This document shows, one piece after another, positions 52,335 to 61,201 of a stretch of DNA of 64,000 nucleotides. Under the pieces are notes generated by a model. It saw nothing but the letters and a program-made list of their open reading frames with translations. It was not told the DNA's origin and searched no databases. The number at the start of each line of letters is the position of its first letter. Within the stretch, counting starts at the first letter, position 1. This DNA is from Agrococcus jejuensis. Its GTDB lineage: Bacteria > Actinomycetota > Actinomycetes > Actinomycetales > Microbacteriaceae. The stretch covers positions 1,426,001 to 1,490,000 of the forward strand of contig NZ_LT629695.1 in assembly GCF_900099705.1 (NCBI RefSeq), written 5' to 3'. The position numbers were made by a program, and so were the translations under genes.

Positions 52335-53012
52335 ATGCCCGCGCGCCGCGCCCCACTGCTCGCCACCATCGTCGCCGCCGCTGCCCTCGGCCTCACCGCC
52401 TGCATCCCGACGCCGCCCGCGGTGCCCACGGAGACGCCCGAGACGACGGCACCTGAGACCAGCTCGGCCCCCGCCGAGAGCGAGGAGGCGGAGGAGGAGC
52501 AGCCCGCATCGGCGCCCGGCGAGGCCGCCGCCCCCGGCTCGGAGTTCGCCTTCGGCGAGTACGCGACCGTCGAGCTCATCAACCTCGACGACCAGGCGCA
52601 GCTCGTCGAGATCACCGTGACGGGCGTGCGCACCGGCTCGGTCGCCGACTTCGAGGCCGCGGGCCTCGACCAGGAGTTCCTCGACCAGCTCGAGGGCTAC
52701 ACGCCGCTGTACGTCGACGTCGAGATGCGCCAGGTCGCCCCGATGACGGCCGCGCTCGAGTACGACTCGATCTACATCGACTTCGGCGGCCTCGACCAGG
52801 CCGACCGCGCGCTGCAGGACATCTCGATCTTCGGCTCGTTCGAGCCGTGCGACACCGCGTCGATCGACCCCGAGTTCGACTCGGGCACGCCGCACACGAC
52901 GTGCTTCATCGTCGCGACGGCCGGCGGCGACGAGCTCGCGGGCATCAGCTACGGCCCGTACGACACGGTCTACGACGACTACGACGGCGAGCCGCTCGTC
53001 TGGCGTCCGTAG
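52335..53012 (+). CDS. hypothetical lipoprotein
   Basis: A 225-residue protein with a lipoprotein signal peptide ending in LGLTAC (Cys 23). A Thr/Glu/Ala/Pro-rich linker (about 27-70) leads to an acidic beta-rich domain with two Cys (SFEPCDTAS and HTTCFIVA), which may pair. It should be exposed on the membrane's outer face. It is divergent from the DUF1206 gene. Confidence 0.78.
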   Translation: MPARRAPLLATIVAAAALGLTACIPTPPAVPTETPETTAPETSSAPAESEEAEEEQPASAPGEAAAPGSEFAFGEYATVELINLDDQAQLVEITVTGVRTGSVADFEAAGLDQEFLDQLEGYTPLYVDVEMRQVAPMTAALEYDSIYIDFGGLDQADRALQDISIFGSFEPCDTASIDPEFDSGTPHTTCFIVATAGGDELAGISYGPYDTVYDDYDGEPLVWRP

Positions 53013-53023
53013 TCGCAGGCAGC

Positions 53024-53057
53024 ACGAAGGGGTCGCCCGCGAGGGCGGCCCCTTCGT
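53024..53057. terminator. bidirectional hairpin terminator
   Basis: A 15-bp stem with one wobble, ACGAAGGGGTCGCCC / GGGCGGCCCCTTCGT, GCGA loop, 11 bases past the lipoprotein stop. Confidence 0.7.
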
Positions 53058-53155
53058 CGTGTCCGGCTGGCCCCGGAACACGTGCGGCGAGCCGGATGCC
53101 CCCATGCATCCGATCCGCCGCGCTCATCCGGCGCGAACGGCGTCGCGCCGGTGGC

Positions 53156-53704
53156 TCAGCGCGTCTGGCCCGTGTGCTGGCCCTCCGAGATCTCCTCGAT
53201 CGTCTTGGCGTTGAACGCGGGCAGGTCGTCGGGCGTGCGGCTCGAGGTGAGCCCCTGGTCGACGACGACCTCCTCGTCGACCCACTCGGCGCCGGCGTTG
53301 ATCAGGTCGGTGCGCAGGCTCGGGAAGCTCGTCATGCGGCGACCGCGCACGGCGTCGGCCTCGGTGAGGATCCACGCGCCGTGGCAGATGACCGAGACGG
53401 GCTTGTGCTGGTCGAAGAACGCGCCGGCGAAGGCGACGGATGCGGCGTCGAGCCGCAGGTGGTCGGCGTTGCCGGTGCCGCCGGGCAGCACGAGCGCGTC
53501 GAAGTCGGATGCGTCGGCAGCGGATGCGGCGAGGTCGACGGCCTGCACGTGGCCGTTCTTGCCCTCGACCGAGCCCTCCTTCGGGCTCACGAGCGTCGCC
53601 GTCGCGCCCTCGCCGGTCACGGCATCCCAGGGGCTCGTGAGCTCCGAGTCCTCGAAGCCGTCGGTGAGCAGGAATGCGACCTTCTTGCCGTCGAGCTGGG
53701 CCAT
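53156..53704 (-). CDS. DJ-1/PfpI-family protein
   Basis: A 182-residue class-I glutamine amidotransferase-like protein. KVAFLLTDGFEDSEL opens the fold; the nucleophile Cys is in VSVICHGAWIL (about 105), after LVLPGGTGNAD. Members act as deglycases, chaperones or proteases. It is divergent from the thiolase operon, with the operator-like dyad between them. Confidence 0.88.
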   Translation of the reverse strand: MAQLDGKKVAFLLTDGFEDSELTSPWDAVTGEGATATLVSPKEGSVEGKNGHVQAVDLAASAADASDFDALVLPGGTGNADHLRLDAASVAFAGAFFDQHKPVSVICHGAWILTEADAVRGRRMTSFPSLRTDLINAGAEWVDEEVVVDQGLTSSRTPDDLPAFNAKTIEEISEGQHTGQTR

Positions 53705-53830
53705 GCTGTGCCTCCAGATGGTTCGGTGATGTGCGGTACGTCCACGCTAGGAACGCGGGCAGGTGGTTCGCGCGGCCTTGACAGCGTTCGCTCTCGGCGA
53801 GGAGGCCGGGCCGTCGCGCGCGGTCGCGGC

Positions 53831-53860
53831 TGGCACGGCGACGACCGCGTGCGCTAGCAT
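53831..53860 (+). promoter_or_regulatory. promoter of the paa-like operon
   Basis: TGGCAC (53831-53836), 18-nt spacer, TAGCAT (53855-53860). The -10 box overlaps the left edge of a 24-bp palindrome, so a bound repressor would block initiation. Confidence 0.45.
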
Positions 53861-53882
53861 TCCTGAACGAACGGTCAGGAAT
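53859..53882. promoter_or_regulatory. TetR-type operator palindrome
   Basis: ATTCCTGA-ACGAACGG-TCAGGAAT is a perfect 8-8-8 dyad upstream of the thiolase gene. The TGAACGAACGGTCA core resembles sites of TetR-family regulators of acyl-CoA pathways; no such regulator gene is in view. Confidence 0.6.
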
Positions 53883-53925
53883 TCGCGAGCCCGCGCATCC
53901 GGCCCCGATTCGTCGAGGAGGACGG

Positions 53926-55110
53926 ATGCCCGAGGCGTACCTCGTGGGTGGCGTGCGCACGCCGGTCGGCCGCTACGGCGGCGCCCTCGCATCCGTGCGG
54001 CCCGACGACCTCGCGGCGCTCGTCGTGGGCGAGGCCGTACGCCGCGCCGGCATCGACGGGGCGGCGGTCGACGAGGTCATCCTCGGCGCCGCGAACCAGG
54101 CCGGCGAGGACAACCGCAATGTCGCGCGCATGGCCGTGCTGCTCGCGGGGCTGCCCGACGACGTGCCCGGCATCACCGTGAACCGGCTCTGCGCCTCCGG
54201 CATGTCGGCCATCCAGCTCGCGTCGCAGGCGATCCGCGCCGGCGACGCCGACCTCGTCGTCGCCGGCGGCGTCGAGTCGATGACGCGCGCACCGTGGGTG
54301 CAGGCGAAGCCCGAGCGCGCCTGGGCCAAGCCCGGCGACGCGTTCGACACGTCGATCGGCTGGCGCTTCACGAACCCGCGGCTCGCGGCCCGCGACAAGG
54401 CCGTGTTCACGATGCCCGAGACGGCCGAGGAGGTCGCGCGCGTCGACGGCATCAGCCGTGCGGATGCGGATGCGTTCGCCGTGCGCTCGCACGAGCGCGC
54501 CATCGCCGCGATCGACGCCGGGCGGTTCGCCGACGAGATCGTGGCGGTGCCGACGAAGGCGGGCGAGGTGTCGGTCGACGAGGGTCCGCGTCGCGACACG
54601 TCGCTCGAGACGCTCGCGGGGCTGCGGCCCGTCGTCGCGGGCGGCTCGGTCGTGACGGCCGGCAACGCGTCGTCGCTCAACGACGGCGCCTCGGCGATCG
54701 TGGTCGCGAGCGCCGCCGCCGTCGAGCGGTACGGCCTCACGCCGCGCGCCCGCATCGTCTCCGCCGTGAGCGCCGCGCTCGAGCCCGAGGTCATGGGCCT
54801 CGGCCCCGTGCCGGCCACGAGGAAGGCGCTCGAGCGCGCCGGGCTGACGATCGGCGACATCGGTGCCGTCGAGCTCAACGAGGCGTTCGCGGCGCAGGGC
54901 CTCGCGTGCGTGCGCCGCCTCGGCCTCGACGAGGCGATCGTGAACGCCGACGGCGGCGCGATCGCGCTGGGGCATCCGCTCGGCTCGTCGGGCTGCCGCA
55001 TCGTCGTGACGCTGTTGGGCCGCATGGAGCGCGAGGGCGTCGACCGCGGCCTCGCCACGATGTGCGTCGGCGTGGGCCAGGGCACCGCGATGATCCTGGA
55101 GCGGGTGTGA
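53926..55110 (+). CDS. acetyl-CoA C-acyltransferase (thiolase)
   Basis: A 394-residue thiolase. The acylated Cys is in NRLCASGMSA (about 88), ELNEAFAAQ follows, the His is in GGAIALGHPLGSSG, and the second Cys in MCVGVGQGTA. In a phenylacetate context it would be the 3-oxoadipyl-CoA/3-oxo-dehydrosuberyl-CoA thiolase, but generic beta-oxidation is equally possible from sequence alone. First gene of a four-gene operon. A GAGGAGG site precedes the ATG. Confidence 0.92.
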   Translation: MPEAYLVGGVRTPVGRYGGALASVRPDDLAALVVGEAVRRAGIDGAAVDEVILGAANQAGEDNRNVARMAVLLAGLPDDVPGITVNRLCASGMSAIQLASQAIRAGDADLVVAGGVESMTRAPWVQAKPERAWAKPGDAFDTSIGWRFTNPRLAARDKAVFTMPETAEEVARVDGISRADADAFAVRSHERAIAAIDAGRFADEIVAVPTKAGEVSVDEGPRRDTSLETLAGLRPVVAGGSVVTAGNASSLNDGASAIVVASAAAVERYGLTPRARIVSAVSAALEPEVMGLGPVPATRKALERAGLTIGDIGAVELNEAFAAQGLACVRRLGLDEAIVNADGGAIALGHPLGSSGCRIVVTLLGRMEREGVDRGLATMCVGVGQGTAMILERV

Positions 55111-55136
55111 TGCCTTCCCACGCGCTGATCGCACAG

Positions 55137-55257
55137 GACCGCCCCTTGAGGTGCGAGCCGCTAGGCGAGCCTCGAAAGGGGCATCGCGATCGGGTCGCGA
55201 GCATGCGCCTCTCTGAGAACCCTTCGAGGCTCACTTCGTTCGCACCTCAGGGAGCGA
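55137..55257. repeat. family-A inverted pair inside the paa-like operon
   Basis: 55137-55182 (CTTGAGGTGCGAGCCGC...CTCGAAAGGGGC) and 55217-55257 (CCTTCGAGGCTCACTTCG...CACCTCAGGGAGCG) interrupt the operon between thiolase and enoyl-CoA hydratase, forming a possible processing or polarity hairpin. Confidence 0.8.
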
Positions 55258-55288
55258 AACGGGACGACCACCTAGCAAGGGACCTCGC

Positions 55289-56023
55289 ATGACCGGCGCC
55301 CTGCGCGTCGAGCGCCACGACGCCTACGTGCTCGCGACGCTCGACCGGCCCGAGCGGCGCAACGCCATCGACCAGGCGACGATCGACGACCTGCACGCGC
55401 TGTGCGCCGACCTCGAGGCGAACCCTGCGACGCTCATCCTCACGGGCGCCGGCGGCGTCTTCGCGGGCGGCGCCGACATCGCGCAGCTGCGCGAGCGCCG
55501 CGCCGCCGACGCGCTGCGCGGCATCAACGCCACGGCGTTCGCGCGCGTGCACGCGCTGCCGATGCCGGTCATCGCCGCGCTCGAGGGCTTCGCGCTCGGC
55601 GGCGGCGCCGAGCTGGCCTTCGCCGCCGACATCCGCTTCGCCTCGCCCACGCTGCGCCTCGGCAACCCCGAGCCGGGCCTCGGCATCCTCGCCGCGGCGG
55701 GCGCGACGTGGCGCCTGCCCGAGATCGCGGGCCACGGCGTCGCGGCCGACCTCCTGCTCACGGCGCGCATCGTGGACGCCGACGAGGCGCTGCGGCTCGG
55801 CATCGTGTCGCGCGTCGTCGACGACCCGCTCGCCGAGGCCATCGCGGCCGCCGAGCAGATCGCGAGTCTCGACGCCGACGCCATCCAGGCGACGAAGCGC
55901 GCCCTCGCGGCGCCGCGCGCCGAGCATCCGCGCGTCGACTGCGAGGAGCAGGCGATCCTCTTCGAGAGCCCCGAGAAGGAGCGACGGATGACCGAGTTCC
56001 TCGAGCGCAAGGCGAAGCGATGA
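55289..56023 (+). CDS. enoyl-CoA hydratase/isomerase family protein
   Basis: A 244-residue crotonase. The oxyanion hole forms from GGVFAGGADIAQL and ALGGGAELAFAADI (with the first catalytic Glu); the second Glu is in LGNPEPGLGI. It hydrates enoyl-CoA intermediates. In PA catabolism it would be PaaF- or PaaG-like. Its stop overlaps the next gene's start (ATGA). Confidence 0.9.
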   Translation: MTGALRVERHDAYVLATLDRPERRNAIDQATIDDLHALCADLEANPATLILTGAGGVFAGGADIAQLRERRAADALRGINATAFARVHALPMPVIAALEGFALGGGAELAFAADIRFASPTLRLGNPEPGLGILAAAGATWRLPEIAGHGVAADLLLTARIVDADEALRLGIVSRVVDDPLAEAIAAAEQIASLDADAIQATKRALAAPRAEHPRVDCEEQAILFESPEKERRMTEFLERKAKR

Positions 56024-56925
56024 GCGTCGGTGGTGCACCTTTCGAGGCTCGCTCCGCTCGCACCTCAAGGAGCGGGCTCGGCGGCGTCCCGGCACGCGTC
56101 GGCGTGCTCGGCGGCGGCCGCATGGGCGCGGGCATCGCGCACGCGTTCGTGCTGGCCGGCGCGCAGGTGACGGTCGTCGAGCGTGATGCGGATGCGGCTG
56201 CCGGCGCTCGCGAGCGCGTGGAGCAGGCGATCGACGGCTCGCTCGCGCGCGGCCTCGACGCCGACCGCGCCGCGCTCGTCGCCGCGCTCACCACCGCGAC
56301 CGACGCATCCGCGTTCGCCGGCTGCGGCCTCGTGATCGAGGCCGTGCCCGAGGATCCCGCGCTCAAGGCCGACGCGCTCGCTCGCGCCGAGGCCGCCATC
56401 GACGACGACGCCGTGCTCGCCACGAACACGTCGTCGATCGGCATCGCCTCCCTCGCGCAGCCCCTCGCGCGCCCGCACCGATTCATCGGCCTCCACTTCT
56501 TCAACCCCGTGCCGGCGTCGAGGCTCGTCGAGGTCGTCGTCGGCGACGCGACCGACGCCGACGTCGTCGAGAGCGCGCAGGGCTGGGTCGAGGCGCTCGG
56601 CAAGGCCGCCGTCACGGTGCGCGACTCCCCCGGATTCGCCTCCAGCCGCCTCGGCGTGATGCTGGGCCTCGAGGCCATCCGCATGCTCGAGGAGGGCGTC
56701 GCGTCGGCCGCCGACATCGACGCCGCCATGGAGCTCGGCTACCGCCATCCCATGGGTCCGCTGAAGACGACCGACGTCGTGGGCCTCGACGTGCGTCTCG
56801 GCATCGCCGAGCAGCTCGAGGCCGAGCTCGGCCCGCGCTTCGCGCCGCCCGCGCTGCTGCGGCAGATGGTCGCCGACGGGCGCCTGGGCCGCAAGAGCGG
56901 CAGCGGCTTCTACGACTACGACTGA
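56020..56925 (+). CDS. 3-hydroxyacyl-CoA dehydrogenase, repeat-derived N-terminus
   Basis: A 301-residue enzyme. NAD-binding GVLGGGRMGAGIAHAF begins only at about residue 28; the catalytic His is in FIGLHFFNPVPASRLVEVV; the helical C-terminal domain carries MELGYRHPMGPLKTTDVVGLD. Relatives start near the Gly-rich loop. The extra 25 residues (GGAPFEARSARTSRSG) are encoded by a family-A repeat. The overlap with the upstream gene supports this ATG. In PA degradation it would be PaaH-like. Confidence 0.9.
   Translation: MSVGGAPFEARSARTSRSGLGGVPARVGVLGGGRMGAGIAHAFVLAGAQVTVVERDADAAAGARERVEQAIDGSLARGLDADRAALVAALTTATDASAFAGCGLVIEAVPEDPALKADALARAEAAIDDDAVLATNTSSIGIASLAQPLARPHRFIGLHFFNPVPASRLVEVVVGDATDADVVESAQGWVEALGKAAVTVRDSPGFASSRLGVMLGLEAIRMLEEGVASAADIDAAMELGYRHPMGPLKTTDVVGLDVRLGIAEQLEAELGPRFAPPALLRQMVADGRLGRKSGSGFYDYD
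56033..56073. repeat. family-A repeat inside a coding sequence
   Basis: GCACCTTTCGAGGCTCGC, then TCCGCTCGCACCTCAAGGAG, the same form as in intergenic copies, read through in frame as residues 5-18 of the hydroxyacyl-CoA dehydrogenase. Confidence 0.85.
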
Positions 56926-56967
56926 CGGCCCCGACGGCCGAACGAACGAACCACCGGAAGGACGACG

Positions 56968-59049
56968 ATGACCAAGGTGCTCCCGAGCTACATGCAGGAC
57001 GCGTGGTGGACCCCCGCCGACGTGAGCGACGCGACGGTCGTGCGCGACGCCTCCACCGGCGAGGTCGTTCGCCACGTCTCGAGCGCCGGCATCGACCTCG
57101 CGGGCGCGCTCGAGCACGCCCGCACCGTCGGCCAGGCGAGCCTCGCGCCGCTCACCTTCCACCAGCGCGCGATCCTGTTGAAGCAGATGGCGCTCGCGCT
57201 CACGGAGCGCAAGGACGAGCTCTACGCCCTGTCGGCGCGCACGGGTGCGACGAAGGCCGACACGTGGGTCGACGTCGACGGCGGCATCGGCGTGCTCTTC
57301 ACGTACTCGTCGAAGGGGCGGCGCGAGATGCCGCAGTCGACCGTCTACCTCGACGGGCCGGTCGAGCCGCTGTCGAAGGACGGCTCGTTCCTCGGCCGCC
57401 ACATCGCCACGACGCTGCCGGGTGTCGCGGTGCAGGTCAACGCGTTCAACTTCCCCGTCTGGGGCTCGCTCGAGAAGCTCGCGCCCGCCTTCCTCGCCGG
57501 CATGCCCACGGTCATCAAGCCGGCGACGCCCACGGGCTACGTCGCCGAGCACATGGTGCGCATCCTCGTCGAGTCGGGGCTCCTGCCCGCGGGCTCGGTG
57601 CAGCTCGTGTCGGGCTCGGCGCGCGACCTCATGGACCACCTGCGCCTCGGCGACCTCGTGGGCTTCACGGGCTCCGCATCGACGGCCGAGCGCCTGCGCA
57701 GCCACGCCACAGTGCAGACCGGCGGCGTGCGCTTCACGAGCGAGACCGACTCGATCAACGCCTCCGTGCTGGGGCCGGATGCGACGCCCGAGACGCCCGA
57801 GTTCGCCGCGTACGTGCGCGGCCTCGTCGCAGAGATGACGACGAAGGCGGGCCAGAAGTGCACCGCCATCCGTCGCGCGATCGTGCCGACGGAGCAGGTG
57901 GATGCGGTCGTCGCCGCCGTGCGCGAGCGCATCGCCGACAAGGTGGTCGTGGGCGACCCGCGCGCCGAGGGCGTGACGATGGGAGCGCTCGCGTCGACCG
58001 AGCAGCGCGACGAGGTGCTGCGGCAGGTCGCGCGGCTCGTCGAGGCCGGCGGCGAGCTCGTGCTCGGGTCGACCGACGCCCCCGAGGTGCGCCTCGCCGA
58101 CGGCTCGACCGGCCAGGCGCCCGACGGCGCCTTCGCCTCCCCGATGCTGCTGCGCTTCGCCGACGCGGATGCGGCCGCGCTGCACGAGGTCGAGGCGTTC
58201 GGCCCCGTCTCGTCGATCGTCGGCTACGCCGACGCCGACGACGCCGCTCGCCTCGTCGCCCGCGGCGGCGGCTCGCTCGTGACGAGCGTCGCGAGCCACG
58301 ACCCCGCGTTCGTCTCCACGCTCACGCGCCGCATCGCATCCTCGAACGGTCGCGTGCTGCTGCTCGACCGCGACGACGCCCGCGCCTCGACCGGCCACGG
58401 CTCGCCGCTGCCGATGCTGCTGCACGGCGGCCCCGGCCGCGCAGGCGGCGGCGAGGAGCTCGGCGGCATCCGCGCCGTGCTGCACCACATGCAGCGCACC
58501 GCCATCCAGGGCTCCCCCGCCATGCTCACGGCGCTCACGGGCGTGTGGCACGCGGGTGCGCCGGCGACGACGGGCGGCACGCATCCGTTCCGCAAGTCGC
58601 TCGCCGAGCTGCGCATCGGCGACCAGGTGTCGTCACCGTCGCGCGAGGTGACGCTCGATGACATCGAGACGTTCGCGCACTTCACGGGCGACACGTTCTA
58701 CGCGCACATGGACGAGGACGCCGCCGAGGCGAACCCGTTCTTCCCCGGCCGCGTCGCCCACGGCTATCTGCTCGTGTCGTTCGCCGCCGGCCTCTTCGTC
58801 GAGCCGGCGCCAGGCCCCGTGCTCGCGAACACGGGCCTCGAGCACCTGCGCTTCATGACGCCCGTCTCGCCCGGCGACTCCATCCGCGTCGAGCTGACGG
58901 CGAAGCAGATCACGCCGCGCGAGACCGACGAGTACGGCGAGGTGCGCTGGGATGCGCGCCTGCTGAACCAGCACGACGAGGTCGTGGCGCAGTACGACGT
59001 GCTGACGTACGTGCAGAAGGAGCAGGACTCGGAGGTCGTCGCGGCCTAG
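56968..59049 (+). CDS. paaZ: phenylacetate degradation bifunctional protein PaaZ
   Basis: A 693-residue fusion. Residues 1-520 are an aldehyde dehydrogenase domain with nucleophile Cys in KAGQKCTAIRRA (C297) and NFPVWGSLEKLAPAF. Residues about 540-693 are a MaoC-like hydratase with FTGDTFYAHMDEDAAEANPFF and GRVAHGYLLVS (Asp/His). PaaZ hydrolyses oxepin-CoA to open the ring and oxidises the resulting aldehyde. The start has GGAAGGA upstream. The paaABCDE, paaG and paaK genes are not in the window. Confidence 0.92.
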   Translation: MTKVLPSYMQDAWWTPADVSDATVVRDASTGEVVRHVSSAGIDLAGALEHARTVGQASLAPLTFHQRAILLKQMALALTERKDELYALSARTGATKADTWVDVDGGIGVLFTYSSKGRREMPQSTVYLDGPVEPLSKDGSFLGRHIATTLPGVAVQVNAFNFPVWGSLEKLAPAFLAGMPTVIKPATPTGYVAEHMVRILVESGLLPAGSVQLVSGSARDLMDHLRLGDLVGFTGSASTAERLRSHATVQTGGVRFTSETDSINASVLGPDATPETPEFAAYVRGLVAEMTTKAGQKCTAIRRAIVPTEQVDAVVAAVRERIADKVVVGDPRAEGVTMGALASTEQRDEVLRQVARLVEAGGELVLGSTDAPEVRLADGSTGQAPDGAFASPMLLRFADADAAALHEVEAFGPVSSIVGYADADDAARLVARGGGSLVTSVASHDPAFVSTLTRRIASSNGRVLLLDRDDARASTGHGSPLPMLLHGGPGRAGGGEELGGIRAVLHHMQRTAIQGSPAMLTALTGVWHAGAPATTGGTHPFRKSLAELRIGDQVSSPSREVTLDDIETFAHFTGDTFYAHMDEDAAEANPFFPGRVAHGYLLVSFAAGLFVEPAPGPVLANTGLEHLRFMTPVSPGDSIRVELTAKQITPRETDEYGEVRWDARLLNQHDEVVAQYDVLTYVQKEQDSEVVAA

Positions 59050-59056
59050 CGCCCGA

Positions 59057-59100
59057 CACGACGACGGGGCCGATGCGCGCGCATCGGTCCCGTCGTCGTG
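59057..59100. terminator. bidirectional hairpin terminator
   Basis: A 20-bp stem with one wobble (CACGACGACGGGGCCGATGC, loop GCGC, partner 59081-59100) between paaZ and the convergent LPQTG protein gene. Confidence 0.8.
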
Positions 59101-59110
59101 CGGTCGAGGA

Positions 59111-60109
59111 TCAGACCGGCGGGGCGACCACGATCGGCACCGTCGACACCTCGGGAGCGCAGCCGGGGCCGGGCTCGAAGATGGTGTCGAGGGCGAGGCC
59201 GAGGTCGGGGAAGCCCGACTGGACGACCTCGGCCCCGGGGTGACGTGCCTCGACTGCCGCGTAGGCCGCGTCGGCCCGCTCCTGGAACGCCTCGCCGTCG
59301 GCGATCGCGAGCACGAGCTGCTGCGCCGCCTCGTCGTACGCGAGCGTCGCCAGCCACGGGATGGTCTCGGAGTCGGTGGTCTGCACGTCGCCCGGGCCGT
59401 ACACGGTGAAGGGGATGATGACCGCGTTGGCCGTCGTCAGCTGGTACGAGACGCCCTCGGCCGCGAGCTCGTCGAACACCGCGGGCTCGAAGACGATCAG
59501 GCGCAGCTCCTCGGAGGGGCCCTCCTGCGGCACGGGGAGCGCGACGATGCGCTCGGGCAGCTCGACGGGCAGCTCGGCGACGGGCGTCGGCGTGAGGTCG
59601 AACGTCCACGACGCGGGCGCGCCGATCGCGAGCACGTAGCCGGGCTGCGCCGCGGCGGTCACGGTGAGCGTCAGTCCCTCCTGCGCCTCGGTGTACGTCA
59701 CGCCCTCCTGCGTCGGGATGGAGATCGCCGGGGCGAGGCCGCACTGCGCGGCTGCGGTCGGCGCGGCGGGCGTCACGATGACGATCTCGGGGATCGTCGG
59801 CTCGGGGCGCGGGGGCAGCTCGGACGCGCTCGGGGCCACCTCGGACGGCTGCGTGGGCGCAGGAGCCGTGGGGGCCGTGACGCAGTCGCGCGTGCCGGCG
59901 TCGGCCTGCGCCGAGGGGGCCGCGGCGACGGAGCCGAGCGCGAGCGCGCCGACGATCGCGAGGGCTCCCACGCCGGTGAGCACGCGGCGGCGGGCAGCAC
60001 CCGAGCGCAGCAGCACGCCGCCCGTCACGATGAGGGCGGCAGCGACGACGATGACGATCGGCCAGGTCGCGTCGCTCGCTCCGGTCTGCGGCAGCACGCA
60101 CAGCTCCAT
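59111..60109 (-). CDS. membrane protein with N-terminal LPQTG signal (paralog 1)
   Basis: A 332-residue protein starting MELCVLPQTG. Hydrophobic span (about 14-36), then RSGAARRR, a second span and APSAQADAG, a good signal-peptidase site. The LPQTG-span-Arg pattern is that of a C-terminal sortase signal but is at the N-terminus, and its basic cluster doubles as the n-region of the signal peptide that follows. The exported part is Pro-rich, then beta-rich, with three Cys. AGGAGG four bases upstream makes the ATG at 60109 secure. Function unknown; paralog at 62161. Confidence 0.85.
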   Translation of the reverse strand: MELCVLPQTGASDATWPIVIVVAAALIVTGGVLLRSGAARRRVLTGVGALAIVGALALGSVAAAPSAQADAGTRDCVTAPTAPAPTQPSEVAPSASELPPRPEPTIPEIVIVTPAAPTAAAQCGLAPAISIPTQEGVTYTEAQEGLTLTVTAAAQPGYVLAIGAPASWTFDLTPTPVAELPVELPERIVALPVPQEGPSEELRLIVFEPAVFDELAAEGVSYQLTTANAVIIPFTVYGPGDVQTTDSETIPWLATLAYDEAAQQLVLAIADGEAFQERADAAYAAVEARHPGAEVVQSGFPDLGLALDTIFEPGPGCAPEVSTVPIVVAPPV

Positions 60110-60214
60110 GGGACCTCCTGGTCCGTCGATGTCTCTCGGCACCGAGCGGCCGCTCGATCTCCTGTCCCGATCCTATGGGACGCGTGAGGATTGTTCACGC
60201 ACGATCGCGACGGC

Positions 60215-61195
60215 TCATCGCATCTCCGCGCGGTCGACGCGCACCACGAGCTTGCCCGCGACGTGCCCCTGCTCGAGCAGCGCGAGCGCGTCCGGCGCCG
60301 CGTCGAACGGCACGACCTCGGCGACGACAGGGCGCAGCGCCCCGCTCGCCGTCCAGGCGACGAGCTGCGCGAGGTCGAGGCTGCGCACCTGCGCGAGCAT
60401 GCCGCGCAGGTGCACGCGCCGCACGACGCCCACCACGGATCGGCGCACGAGCGACGCGAGCGGGCCGAGCAGTCGTCCGCCGCCGAGGCCGCCCACCGTC
60501 ACGACGCGGCCGCCGGGGGCGAGCATGCCCTGCAGCGTCGCGACCGACGCCGTCGAGACCGTGTCGATGACGACGTCGAATGGACCGGCGGGCGTCGCCG
60601 CGTCGCGGTCGTGCACGACGTCGACGCCGAGGTCGCGCAGCATCACGGCCCGGGCAGGCGAGGCGACCGCCTCGACGCGGGCCGCGCCCAGGATGCGCGC
60701 GAGCTGCACCGCCAGGTGCCCGACGCCGCCCGACGCACCCCACACGAGCACGCGCTCGCCGGCCTGGAGCGCCCCGACGTCGCGCAGCGCCTGCAGCGCA
60801 GTGACGCCCGCGACGGGCAGCGCTGCAGCCGCCTCCGACGACACCTCCGGCGGCAGCACCGCGAGGCTCTCCACTCGTACGCGCGCCACCTCGGCGAGCG
60901 CGCTGGCCGTCGAGCCCACGACGCGATCGCCGACCGCGACGCCCGTCACGTCGTCGGCGACCGCCACGACCGTGCCCGCGAGGTCCGCGCCGGCGACGCG
61001 CGGCGCCGCGACCCGCAGTCCGCGCTGCAGCCGCAGCATCCAGGGATCCCCGCGCACCTCGTGCCAGTCGAGCGGATTGAGCCCCACGGCCTCGACGCGC
61101 ACGAGCACGCGGCCCTCGAGCAGCTCGGGCTCGGGCACGTCGACGATGCGCAGGTCGGCGGGCGGCCCGTACCGGTCGAAGGCGATGGCGCGCAT
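60215..61195 (-). CDS. quinone oxidoreductase-like zinc-type alcohol dehydrogenase
   Basis: A 326-residue MDR-family protein. GROES-like half: VDVPEPELLEGRVLVRVEAV, NPLDWHEVRG, GADLAGTVVAV; the Rossmann half has VLVWGASGGVGHLAVQLARILGA. Zinc-ligand Cys residues are absent, as in NADPH:quinone reductases. It probably reduces quinones or enones. It lies between the two LPQTG paralogs, with no visible functional link. Confidence 0.9.
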   Translation of the reverse strand: MRAIAFDRYGPPADLRIVDVPEPELLEGRVLVRVEAVGLNPLDWHEVRGDPWMLRLQRGLRVAAPRVAGADLAGTVVAVADDVTGVAVGDRVVGSTASALAEVARVRVESLAVLPPEVSSEAAAALPVAGVTALQALRDVGALQAGERVLVWGASGGVGHLAVQLARILGAARVEAVASPARAVMLRDLGVDVVHDRDAATPAGPFDVVIDTVSTASVATLQGMLAPGGRVVTVGGLGGGRLLGPLASLVRRSVVGVVRRVHLRGMLAQVRSLDLAQLVAWTASGALRPVVAEVVPFDAAPDALALLEQGHVAGKLVVRVDRAEMR

Positions 61196-61201
61196 GACGC
61201 G

